Shown piece after piece: positions 47,112 to 55,029 of a stretch of DNA of 64,000 nucleotides. The position numbers were made by a program, and so were the translations under genes. Within the stretch, counting starts at the first letter, position 1; each line of letters starts with the position of its first letter. Origin of the DNA: a virus; IMG/VR virus record IMGVR_UViG_3300032315_001401, positions 1 through 64,000 of that record, one strand, 5' to 3'. Below the pieces are notes generated by a model that saw nothing but the letters and a program-made list of their open reading frames with translations, searched no databases and had not been told where the DNA came from.

Positions 47112-47482
47112 TAGATTGTTTGCAAATGTGCCAGACACTCTTCATCTTCTTTAATATTATGCATCTGCGTTTTGGGATATTCCGGAAACCGATTCAAAAA
47201 TAAAAGAAAACTTTTTATCGCTGGCCAAAGGTCACTATCTAAATTATAAAATAGTAATGGTACAGCAGCGTCATTAAAGACATTAAAAAGTATTGTCAAG
47301 TGATTCAAAATAAGGTGAGTTCTTAGCTCACCTGTATTTTTATATTTTTTCAATAACCTTTTTACATATCGTATTCGTTTCAAATCAGATTGAAAATCCT
47401 CCATCGTGAGTGCTTGAGGATTATCATAGAATTTTATAGCAAATAACAGATAGTTATCCTCATTCAACTCATCAAATCTCAT
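47111..47482 (-). CDS. Conserved hypothetical cyanophage-type protein, 123 aa
   Basis: MRFDELNEDNYLLFAIKFYD, then KRIRYVKRLLKKYKNTGELR and HLILNHLTILFNVFNDAAVP. All-helical; familiar from T4-like cyanophages but no function assigned. Confidence 0.68.
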   Translation of the reverse strand: MRFDELNEDNYLLFAIKFYDNPQALTMEDFQSDLKRIRYVKRLLKKYKNTGELRTHLILNHLTILFNVFNDAAVPLLFYNLDSDLWPAIKSFLLFLNRFPEYPKTQMHNIKEDEECLAHLQTI

Positions 47483-47490
47483 ACTATATT

Positions 47491-48516
47491 TTATCTAACG
47501 GTTAACGTAGTAGTACCGAGACCAACTGAACCTGTAGTTCCTGCACCACCGACATTACGAAGAAGAACATCTCCGAATTGTGAAGTGAATGAACTGATTA
47601 CGCCAACACCGTTTGAACCATCGGTAATAACACCAACAAACCCACGAGATAAATCAATTTTGAGTTTTGTTGCATTTGTACGGGTACTAAATGTGGCAGC
47701 AGTACCTGCTATAATTGTTGACCCAATTGTACTTGCAGACCCAATCTGAATAAAAGTATTTCCAACTGCAACTACAGGAACATTTGTGAGTTTTCCAGTA
47801 ATTGTCAATGAACTTCCGACAGAAACATTTGAAACAGAATCAACGAAAATATTAGTTCCGCCAATTGCAACGGTTTGACCAGAGGTTGTTTGAGTGGTTA
47901 GAAAATTGACATTTGCAGTCAGGACAGTGCTTGGTGAAGTGAATGCAAATGCTACTCTGTTGGTAATCTGACCGTTGAAATTTGCATATACATCTGGAGA
48001 ACCGTGAGCAACTGCTGTACCTGACCAAGCATATTGAGTTCCGCCATTTGATACTGCAGTACCAACGATTGCTGTAGATTCGTTAGCATCATTTGCATCA
48101 AATGTACGAATACGAACCGTTGCTCCAGCACCAGCAAAAACAAGTTCATTAAACACAACATGAACATAACCAGTAGTATTTGTAGCAATACCAGTTGTTC
48201 CACCACCACCAACAGAAATTGGTGATGCTTGGTTAGGATCTTCAAAGAACACTGCAACTGGTCCGGCAGTTCCAATACCAATAGTTCCGCCAACATTAGT
48301 ACTATTAATCCCAGTAACAGGAACTAAAACTTCATCAAAATAACGAGTAGAAAGTCCAGAATTTTCTTTAGTTTTATATCTTCTTTGAATCCAACCACGA
48401 ACATCTGCGAAAGTATTCCAAGGACTCCTATTACGATCCGTTTCTTTTTGAAATTTTGGAATAGCGTAATTATTTGCTGCGGTTTCGCTAGTTGATGAAA
48501 TGCCCCAAAGAGCCAT
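47491..48516 (-). CDS. Virion structural protein, 341 aa
   Basis: Begins MALWGISSTSETAANNYAIP, then GWIQRRYKTKENSGLSTRYF and Gly/Thr/Val-rich beta repeats (TVAIGGTNIFVDSVSNVSVG, SGSLTITGKL-like). Ends TTTLTVR. A decorated virion surface or tail protein is inferred from composition and its late promoter. Confidence 0.7.
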   Translation of the reverse strand: MALWGISSTSETAANNYAIPKFQKETDRNRSPWNTFADVRGWIQRRYKTKENSGLSTRYFDEVLVPVTGINSTNVGGTIGIGTAGPVAVFFEDPNQASPISVGGGGTTGIATNTTGYVHVVFNELVFAGAGATVRIRTFDANDANESTAIVGTAVSNGGTQYAWSGTAVAHGSPDVYANFNGQITNRVAFAFTSPSTVLTANVNFLTTQTTSGQTVAIGGTNIFVDSVSNVSVGSSLTITGKLTNVPVVAVGNTFIQIGSASTIGSTIIAGTAATFSTRTNATKLKIDLSRGFVGVITDGSNGVGVISSFTSQFGDVLLRNVGGAGTTGSVGLGTTTLTVR

Positions 48517-48546
48517 GTTTCTTACCTATAGTTCTTTTTCTAGTAA

Positions 48547-48554
48547 TATTTATA
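48547..48554 (-). promoter_or_regulatory. Late promoter TATAAATA of the 47491 gene
   Basis: 30 nt before the ATG and directly joined to the T-run of the terminator at 48561-48585. Confidence 0.75.
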
Positions 48555-48560
48555 AAAAAA

Positions 48561-48585
48561 GGAGACCTTTACTTTATAGGTCTCC
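48561..48585 (-). terminator. Terminator after the 59-residue membrane protein
   Basis: GGAGACCT/AGGTCTCC stem, 9-nt loop, TTTTTTT on the minus strand. Confidence 0.85.
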
Positions 48586-48605
48586 TTAACATTTTTGATT
48601 AACTC

Positions 48606-48785
48606 TCAAGGAGTAATATCTTTTGCACCTTTTGCTTTAAGAGCATTTTGTGCCTGAATAAGAATGAGTGAAAGAATACCGTTTGCTTTGATTTTTGGGT
48701 TTGCTCCAAGTGCTTCCGAAACTGCAAAAAGAACAGTTGCGATAAGTGCTTGATTAGCAAATGCCCATGCGATTAATGCTGACAT
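48606..48785 (-). CDS. Small hydrophobic protein, 59 aa
   Basis: MSALIAWAFANQALIATVLF then AVSEALGANPKIKANGILSL and IQAQNALKAKGAKDITP: one to two amphipathic or membrane helices. GAGG upstream of ATG and a CTAAATA late motif at 48814-48820. Could be a small virion membrane-active or holin-like protein; unproven. Confidence 0.68.
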   Translation of the reverse strand: MSALIAWAFANQALIATVLFAVSEALGANPKIKANGILSLILIQAQNALKAKGAKDITP

Positions 48786-48813
48786 AATAACCTCGTGTGA
48801 ATGAAACCTGGAT

Positions 48814-48820
48814 TATTTAG
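48814..48820 (-). promoter_or_regulatory. Late promoter CTAAATA
   Basis: 29 nt before the ATG at 48785. Confidence 0.5.
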
Positions 48821-48828
48821 GATTTAAT

Positions 48829-50337
48829 TTAATCAGATTCGCCTGCTCTTGGTTTGTACATATCCTGTGATCTTTGAGCAGCAGCGGATTGTTGTGCTTT
48901 TTTCTTGGCAAGTCTATCGGCAGTTGTCTGTTCCGATCTTTTAGGACGGTCACGTTCCGAAACACCTCTTTCACCTTCATGTTGAGCAACAGTTTTTCCA
49001 CTTCTAGTCATCAATCCCTGACGGGCATTTGGCATTGACCTTAACATTTCTATGGCACGATCACGGGGTTTTCTTGGAGTGCCTTTTTCTTCACGTCTTC
49101 TTTCGTCAAGAATTTCAGTTTCTTCTGTCGAAACCATCACAATAGGATTCTTGGCACCCATCGCTCTTGCATAATTTTTAGCAAGATTAACTGCGGTTGG
49201 AAGAGATCTAGGATCCTTTTCTTCCATTTCCTTTTTTGCTTTCTTATCTGTTTCTTCCTTCATAGGAGTTTTCTTTTCAGGAAGACCTTTATGAGAAGTT
49301 GTAGCAAACTTCTTAGCTTCCTTTTTACTCATTCCAGAAGCTGCCTTTGCCACCTCTGGAGACGCTGGCATTTCACCTTTCTTTGCAGCATAAACCATTC
49401 CCATAAACTTTTGTTGCGCTTTGCTTACTGCTTTCTCCACAACAAAAGATCCTTCCATATCATAATGTGCTAATTGCATACCATAATTAGATTTTCCACT
49501 GGTTGATCCAGGAGCTTCGGGATTAACCTTTACTTTATTTTTCCCCTTCATTACATCAATCTTTTCTGCGTTTGCATCGGGGTTGGATGATTCATCATTA
49601 GCATCAGTAAGAAACTCTTCCTTTACACTGGAAGTATCTTGACCGTCTGGTTTTCCGCCCGTTTTACGCTGGATGGCATTATGAACTGCACCGCGATATT
49701 CTTTAGCGCCAGATTCAACTTTACCATCACCATCATAATCTTTTCCTGCCTTTGCTGCTGCAGTCTGCTCACCTTTCTTCTTTTCGCCCTCATAAGGTTC
49801 ACCATAACCAGTCATTTCAACTGATTCAATGTTTGAATTTGCACGAAGTTCACTAATCTTTTGGCGGTCTGCATATCTCACATAAGAGCGACCATCTTTT
49901 CCAGTGACTCTAACCTTATATTTCTTATGCTCGGATGTTTCTAACTTCTCCATATAAGTTAGACGAATTGGTTCTTCTTCTTTTTGAACCCCTTCTACAA
50001 ATACTTTAAAGAGTGCATTTGCCACACTAGAAGATGCCAAATCCTCAATATTAAAATCTTCTGCTTGAATTCCACCCTTTCCAAAAAGTTTTTGCTTTAC
50101 CATTGTTTTTTCCTGCTGACTCATGCTGCTATTTTGCATATATTGCGAATATGCCTGGCGAAGAGGAAGTTCTTCTCTTCTAGCTCTATATCGTATATCA
50201 TAAATTGCTTGCTTGGCTCTCTTTTCTGGAGTTTTACCACCCTCCTTCTTATCTCCCCCACCACCTTTCCCTGATGAAGGTGCCTCAGCAGGTGCGTGCT
50301 TTCTTGCTGGAAGCTCTTCAGCAATATGTTTTTTCAT
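48829..50337 (-). CDS. DUF3008-containing virion-type protein, 502 aa
   Basis: N-terminus MKKHIAEELPARKHAPAEAP has an I-A-E site; a Gly/Lys-rich linker follows. Around 205 GKDYDGDGKVESGAKEYRGA is an EF-hand-like calcium loop. Around 325, SKAQQKFMGMVYAAKKGEMP and GMSKKEAKKFATTSHKGLPE form the DUF3008 domain found in cyanophage structural proteins. C-terminus highly charged. Packaged-head location is inferred. Late promoter CATAAATA at 50370. Confidence 0.75.
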   Translation of the reverse strand: MKKHIAEELPARKHAPAEAPSSGKGGGGDKKEGGKTPEKRAKQAIYDIRYRARREELPLRQAYSQYMQNSSMSQQEKTMVKQKLFGKGGIQAEDFNIEDLASSSVANALFKVFVEGVQKEEEPIRLTYMEKLETSEHKKYKVRVTGKDGRSYVRYADRQKISELRANSNIESVEMTGYGEPYEGEKKKGEQTAAAKAGKDYDGDGKVESGAKEYRGAVHNAIQRKTGGKPDGQDTSSVKEEFLTDANDESSNPDANAEKIDVMKGKNKVKVNPEAPGSTSGKSNYGMQLAHYDMEGSFVVEKAVSKAQQKFMGMVYAAKKGEMPASPEVAKAASGMSKKEAKKFATTSHKGLPEKKTPMKEETDKKAKKEMEEKDPRSLPTAVNLAKNYARAMGAKNPIVMVSTEETEILDERRREEKGTPRKPRDRAIEMLRSMPNARQGLMTRSGKTVAQHEGERGVSERDRPKRSEQTTADRLAKKKAQQSAAAQRSQDMYKPRAGESD

Positions 50338-50346
50338 GAGAAAACT

Positions 50347-51660
50347 TTACTTCTTATTTTTTCTATACTTATTTATGAAATCAAGACCGTATGCTCTCCC
50401 ACCCGGTTGAAGATTTTCCTTTCCGGTGCCAATTGCTCCCGGAGTTTGTTTTGCAGCATACTTAAAGTATCCCAAAGTGCCAACTAAAGTATTTGGTTTT
50501 CCCGGTTGACGATATTCTTTATCCATCTTAACTTCAGTATATTCGCGCAAGTCTTTAATCCAAGATTTAAACATTTGACCAGATTCTGTGACACAAATCA
50601 AATAATTAGTGCCCCTGCGAATAATACGACCTACTAATCCAGTATTTAAATTTTCAACAACTTCACCAATTCTAAAAATAGTCTCTGTAATATAATTTTC
50701 ACGAAGGGATTGAAAATCAAGTTTTGGTGCAATCTCCCAAATATCCCAACCTTCCTTCACATTCATCGCACCACGAAGAATATTGAATAATTCCTTCGCT
50801 TCTGCTGGTTTGACTTCTGGAGGAAGACCTGAACGGAAAGTTTTAAAATCTCCTTCTGCAGCAGCAAGTCTCATTCTTGATGCAGACATACCCTCAACAC
50901 CCTTTGCATCAGGGTCTCTATCACCTGCGGAAACTACTTCTATATTATCAAAGTTATAAAGTTGCCCATTATACTGGGTGGAAAGTTTTTCAAATTCCTT
51001 AACTCTATCAGCACCACCAATAATTCTTACACCAGCATATCCATTATTATGTGCCATTTTTAAGACATCAAAAATTGTCTTTGTATTGGCATCATTGACT
51101 ATATTTCCTGCGTGCTGTGGATAAAACTTCTGCATATAAGCAATTTTTGTGTCCGGATCAAGAGGATTCTTTTTCTTATCCTGACTTCTTGATGGGAAAA
51201 TTAAATACTCACCACCATCTTCTTGTGCCGCAGATTGTGCTGCAACATCCATTAATTGTTGGTGTCCAATTGTAGGAGGATTAAAACGACCAAATGCAAT
51301 TGTCAAAGTGCCTTTGGTTTTTGGAACTGGAAGATATCGTGCCGGTGGTTGCTCTTGTGCCGCTGCTTGCTGCTCTGGTGCTGGAGGTTGCTCTGTAGGT
51401 GCCTGTTGTTGGGCAGTTTGTTGAGCGGTTGCTGGATCTTGATATCCGGGAGAGGCGATTGTTTTTTCCTTTTCTGTTTGCTTTGGATCTTTTCCAACTC
51501 GTTGACGCTTATTATAAAACTTGAGTTTGCCACCTTCTGTTTTTGCAACAAACTCACCTTGACGATCATACCAACCGCCGTGACCGTCTCCAACAAGACC
51601 AAGACGCTGTGCTTGCTGTGAGGCAGATGCTTCTGTTATGAATTGGAAAAAACTTTTCAT
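50347..51660 (-). CDS. Capsid-targeted nucleotidyltransferase, 437 aa
   Basis: N-terminus MKSFFQFITEASASQQAQRL matches the T4 capsid-targeting sequence with an I-T-E cleavage site. A Gln/Pro-rich linker (60-110) leads to TIAFGRFNPPTIGHQQLMDV (about 121-140), the H-x-G-H nucleotidyltransferase motif, and GVEGMSASRMRLAAAEGD, the I-S-S-T-x-x-R equivalent of the NMN/pantetheine adenylyltransferase family. The C-terminal ~130 residues include an unknown beta-rich domain (FRIGEVVENLNTGLVGRIIR). An enzyme packaged in the head is inferred. Confidence 0.8.
   Translation of the reverse strand: MKSFFQFITEASASQQAQRLGLVGDGHGGWYDRQGEFVAKTEGGKLKFYNKRQRVGKDPKQTEKEKTIASPGYQDPATAQQTAQQQAPTEQPPAPEQQAAAQEQPPARYLPVPKTKGTLTIAFGRFNPPTIGHQQLMDVAAQSAAQEDGGEYLIFPSRSQDKKKNPLDPDTKIAYMQKFYPQHAGNIVNDANTKTIFDVLKMAHNNGYAGVRIIGGADRVKEFEKLSTQYNGQLYNFDNIEVVSAGDRDPDAKGVEGMSASRMRLAAAEGDFKTFRSGLPPEVKPAEAKELFNILRGAMNVKEGWDIWEIAPKLDFQSLRENYITETIFRIGEVVENLNTGLVGRIIRRGTNYLICVTESGQMFKSWIKDLREYTEVKMDKEYRQPGKPNTLVGTLGYFKYAAKQTPGAIGTGKENLQPGGRAYGLDFINKYRKNKK
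50370..50377 (-). promoter_or_regulatory. Late promoter CATAAATA of the DUF3008 gene
   Basis: 33 nt before the ATG at 50337, inside the end of the upstream gene. Confidence 0.5.
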
Positions 51661-51701
51661 TACTTACTTTGAATTATGTATCCAGTTACTCTAATATTAT
51701 G

Positions 51702-51709
51702 TATTTATT
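51702..51709 (-). promoter_or_regulatory. Late-type promoter AATAAATA
   Basis: 42 nt before the ATG at 51660. Confidence 0.45.
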
Positions 51710-52636
51710 CTAGACATATCTTTGTATTGTTCTTCCACCAATTGGTTGAATAACCACTCTGGCATTTTTAATTCTATGATCATCCCTATCACCCTTATAA
51801 ACTGCTAGAAAGACTGGTTCATAAGATCCAGCAATTCTATCACCATTATTCAATTTATGACCACTACAAGTTAATTCATAATATGTTCCACGATTACGAA
51901 TATCTAATATTCCTTGCATTGTGGCATCAACATTATTTTCTCCCATCACGCCAGTTCCATATCCACTCCCATATACCGACATTTTTTGGAGATTTTGATC
52001 CTGCATTCTTCTACCAACAGTTGTTGCTGGAGGAATGCCATTAGGAAACATATCTTGCAACGTAGATATAAATGCTTGTGTTTCCGGATGTGCATATATC
52101 AATGGTTCAGATCTTTGCGATGTCCCGGACCATTGTTGAAATGCTCTAGCACCATCACCAGCTTTATGAGATACATGCCCAACATATCCAGAAACTCCTC
52201 TAAAATGGAAATCACATTTAGGAGTTCCGGGCGTACTTTCGCAAAGTCCAACATCATAAATTGTCTTTCCTACTTTTAATCTAATAAAATCTTTACCTAA
52301 TTTATCAAAAATTCGAGTAAGTTGTTGATTAATACGGATAACTTGAGCATCTTCTTGAGCAGTTGTTGCTTGAGTTCTTCCAGAAAATTCAGAGTCTTTA
52401 TAAATTTCAGTTAGTCTAACTGATTGACCTGTAGAAGTTGGCAAAACAATAGATGGACCAACTTTAAATTTATTAAAATGGATAATAGAGGTCAACTGTT
52501 TTAAAATAGATTTATCTAGTTTAACTTTTGCACCGTTTGACTCATTTAGAGTAAACTCTTTTCCAGTCCTAATTCTGTTTAAAAAAATATTAAAATTATT
52601 CCTCTTTGCAAGATGTTGCGGATTAAGAGTTGCCAT
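51710..52636 (-). CDS. Hypothetical protein, 308 aa
   Basis: Begins MATLNPQHLAKRNNFNIFLN; contains CESTPGTPKCDFHFRGVSGY, SGTSQRSEPLIYAHPETQAF and QPIGGRTIQRYV. Soluble, basic. No family recognised. Its late motif CTAAATA (52646-52652) and position among head-type genes suggest a late virion or enzyme role. Confidence 0.6.
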   Translation of the reverse strand: MATLNPQHLAKRNNFNIFLNRIRTGKEFTLNESNGAKVKLDKSILKQLTSIIHFNKFKVGPSIVLPTSTGQSVRLTEIYKDSEFSGRTQATTAQEDAQVIRINQQLTRIFDKLGKDFIRLKVGKTIYDVGLCESTPGTPKCDFHFRGVSGYVGHVSHKAGDGARAFQQWSGTSQRSEPLIYAHPETQAFISTLQDMFPNGIPPATTVGRRMQDQNLQKMSVYGSGYGTGVMGENNVDATMQGILDIRNRGTYYELTCSGHKLNNGDRIAGSYEPVFLAVYKGDRDDHRIKNARVVIQPIGGRTIQRYV

Positions 52637-52645
52637 TTTTATTTT

Positions 52646-52652
52646 TATTTAG
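52646..52652 (-). promoter_or_regulatory. Late promoter CTAAATA
   Basis: 10 nt before the ATG at 52636 and 3 nt after the tRNA-Leu 3' end. Confidence 0.5.
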
Positions 52653-52655
52653 AAA

Positions 52656-52728
52656 TGCCCGTGAGAAGATTCGAACTTCCACTGTATGGATTCTAAGTCC
52701 ACCCTCTCTACCATTGGAGTACACGGGC
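52656..52728 (-). tRNA. tRNA with TAG anticodon (Leu) and short variable arm
   Basis: GCCCGTG/CACGGGC acceptor, anticodon arm GTGGA-CTTAGAA-TCCAT, 5-nt variable loop, T-loop TTCGAAT, discriminator A. Leu anticodon in a class I body. Confidence 0.82.
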
Positions 52729-52733
52729 ATAAA

Positions 52734-52804
52734 TGGAGAATAGGAGAATCGAACTCCTAATAAGTGCTTGCAAAGCACCCGTTATACCGTTTAACTAATT
52801 CCCC
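52734..52804 (-). tRNA. tRNA-Ala(TGC), copy 2
   Basis: Identical to the copy at 32442 except for a C-G to G-C swap in the T-stem (AGGAG/CTCCT). Confidence 0.92.
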
Positions 52805-52813
52805 AGTAAAACC

Positions 52814-52842
52814 ATTATATCACCGAAGTGGCATAAGGTCAA
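52814..52842 (-). promoter_or_regulatory. Promoter TTGACC-N17-TATAAT of the tRNA pair
   Basis: -35 at 52837-52842 lies inside the end of the metallopeptidase gene, -10 at 52814-52819. Confidence 0.72.
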
Positions 52843-53218
52843 ATAGTTCTGGATGAAGTCTTCCATACTTCCTCATAATTTCACCCGCTTTAGCATTTGC
52901 CTCATTTTCAGCAGGACTTCCCGGATGTGATGTAATTTTTTTACCATCCACCACTTGCTTATAATGTATAAACTCGTGAGATACGGTCCTTAAAATATCA
53001 ATGGGATGACGATTAACAATGCTAATATAGAGAATGTTTTTCTTCATCATCCCAAATGTCATATTATCTTTGGCAAAGTCAGAATCGTCTATTAAAACAT
53101 ATGGAATATCATATGTCAAACGAAGTTCTCTTTTAAGGAAGACTAAAAATGTTTTAAGAAGAGCATCAAACTGCATTCTTGTAGTTGGTCTTCCTTTTCT
53201 TTTGCCAATCAAAGACAT
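52820..53218 (-). CDS. HExxH metallopeptidase-like protein, 132 aa
   Basis: TVSHEFIHYKQVVDGKKITS contains H-E-F-I-H, and NEANAKAGEIMRKYGRLHPE supplies a downstream Glu that could be the third zinc ligand. SprT-like or phage-specific peptidase; similar proteins are common in cyanophages. Substrate unknown. Confidence 0.72.
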   Translation of the reverse strand: MSLIGKRKGRPTTRMQFDALLKTFLVFLKRELRLTYDIPYVLIDDSDFAKDNMTFGMMKKNILYISIVNRHPIDILRTVSHEFIHYKQVVDGKKITSHPGSPAENEANAKAGEIMRKYGRLHPELFDLMPLR

Positions 53219-53233
53219 TTTTTAAAATATTTA

Positions 53234-53650
53234 TTATCGGTCATCGGCAGCACGGTTTTCAGAAAAATAAACATCGAACGCACCTTCAGGATAACGCTTG
53301 AGAAGTTTCTGCACATTGCGAGCAACAACTTCATCAAGAGTGATATCAAGTGCAATACATGCTTGAGCAACGTACCACATAATATCACCCAGTTCAATAA
53401 TTAGGTGCTCACGATTGTCCTCATTATATGGTTTGCCTTGAAAGATCATTTTTTTAACAATCTCAAGGAATTCTCCGCCTTCGGCATTAATTCCAACACC
53501 GGCAGTAAGAAGTCGTTCAATATTAGCACCCTTTTCATCCAATTGAACCAGACGATCGGAGAGAGCAAGAAAATCTTTAGATGCATCAGAAGTGACTACA
53601 TCCACAAACTCAGCGTACTTATCAAAATTAACGTGTTTTGCGTTTTCCAT
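53234..53650 (-). CDS. mazG: MazG-like nucleoside triphosphate pyrophosphohydrolase, 138 aa
   Basis: INAEGGEFLEIVKKMIFQGK (E-x-x-E) and LIIELGDIMWYVAQACIALD (E-x-x-D) are the metal sites of all-alpha NTP-PPases. Hydrolyses (d)NTPs or affects ppGpp; MazG is typical of cyanophages. ATG shares a base with the gp41 TAA (TAATG). Confidence 0.88.
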   Translation of the reverse strand: MENAKHVNFDKYAEFVDVVTSDASKDFLALSDRLVQLDEKGANIERLLTAGVGINAEGGEFLEIVKKMIFQGKPYNEDNREHLIIELGDIMWYVAQACIALDITLDEVVARNVQKLLKRYPEGAFDVYFSENRAADDR

Positions 53651-55029
53651 TAAAATTTAAATCCTTCAAATGATTTTTTAGGTTTTTTGTCTTCATTATC
53701 ATTATACTCGTCTTCGTTTCCGGAGTCAAGTATGTCTTTTTGTGCTGTTTGTTCGCAGTCATAAAGACGCATTTTAGCACGATCAATTCCTACAATAAAT
53801 CTTTTATAAACTGTAGGGTCATTATATCTATTTTTAAGTTGTTTCACCATAATCTGCCCCAACCCCTCCAACTCTTCTGTACTAATAAGGGCAAACATAA
53901 GATCAGCAGTAGCAGGAAGACCAAAGGACTCACTAGTATCAGTAAGTTCAACATCAGAAGAACCAAAACCTGAACGAGTGGTCTGAGTGGCGGATACAAT
54001 TGGGACATTAAACTCAACGGCGAGTCCGCGCAATTCCTCAGCAATTGACTTGATATACGAATAAGAATTGATAGAGCTGTTTGCCTTATGCCTAGAGGAA
54101 GCACAAATATTAAGGTAGTCAATGAAAATAATATCAGGTCTAAATGATTTCTTGAGAGCAAGTTCATTGAGAAGTGCCTTGAAATGTCCTGAATGTGCCG
54201 AAGCAGTCGGATACTCTTTAATTATAAGAGTTCCTTGAGTTTTTTTGGAAAGACTCGTCACTTTATTCTCAAACATCTGACGAGGAAGATCTACCAGTTG
54301 CTGAATTGGGACATTTAATAAGTTTGCATCAATTCTTTCAGCAATGCGTTCTTCTGCCATTTCCATCGTAATGTACAAAACGTTCCGTCCTTGGAGCAAG
54401 ACGGAGCTAGCCACATGGCACATGAATAAAGATTTCCCGACACCCGTACCAGCAAGAGCGATATTAAGAGTTTTGTTAGGGATCCCACCTTTGGTAATTT
54501 TGTTAAAATATTCAAGATCAAATTCAATCCGGTCTTCTTTTCTGTGATAAAACTCATATCGTTCTTCATAATTTTGTAGGTAATCGTGCCCAATATTATT
54601 GTCAAAAGATACTGCCAATGCATCAGAAAGAATACTAGGAATAGCGTCCCTATTCTTTTTTTCATTATTTCCATCGGCAATATGAATTGACTCCATAAGT
54701 GCCAGATAAATCGCACGGTCACGACACCACTTTTCAGTGGTATCAAGTAACCATTGTTTTTCTACAGGAGCATCATTTAGAGATTTATTAATTTCTCTTA
54801 CTTCTTTTATCTGTTCTTCTGTTAAGTCTGTGCGATTTTCTATTTCAATGCTGAGTGCTTCAATGGTGATTGCTGAACCATACTTAACAATAAATTGGAC
54901 AACCTCTTCAAAAATGACCTTTTCGGTCTTTTTCTCAAAATAATCTGGTTGTATGAAAGGAATAACTTTGCGTGAGTAGTCTTCATTGAATACTAGATTT
55001 CTGAGAATTGTGGTCTCAATTCGTTCCAT
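53650..55029 (-). CDS. 41: Replicative DNA helicase, T4 gp41-like
   Basis: 459 residues from MERIETTILRNLVFNEDYSR. IALAGTGVGKSLFMCHVASS is Walker A of the DnaB/RecA-like domain; PDIIFIDYLNICASSRHKAN is Walker B; VPIVSATQTTRSGFGSSDVE sensor region. Loads on lagging strand with gp61. The extension upstream starts with TTG and overlaps uvsX; the ATG at 55029 is chosen. Confidence 0.93.
   Translation of the reverse strand: MERIETTILRNLVFNEDYSRKVIPFIQPDYFEKKTEKVIFEEVVQFIVKYGSAITIEALSIEIENRTDLTEEQIKEVREINKSLNDAPVEKQWLLDTTEKWCRDRAIYLALMESIHIADGNNEKKNRDAIPSILSDALAVSFDNNIGHDYLQNYEERYEFYHRKEDRIEFDLEYFNKITKGGIPNKTLNIALAGTGVGKSLFMCHVASSVLLQGRNVLYITMEMAEERIAERIDANLLNVPIQQLVDLPRQMFENKVTSLSKKTQGTLIIKEYPTASAHSGHFKALLNELALKKSFRPDIIFIDYLNICASSRHKANSSINSYSYIKSIAEELRGLAVEFNVPIVSATQTTRSGFGSSDVELTDTSESFGLPATADLMFALISTEELEGLGQIMVKQLKNRYNDPTVYKRFIVGIDRAKMRLYDCEQTAQKDILDSGNEDEYNDNEDKKPKKSFEGFKF

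Noticed and set aside
48813-49001. 62-codon frame at the end of the DUF3008 gene
   Set aside because: Out-of-frame shadow of a basic coding region, no support.
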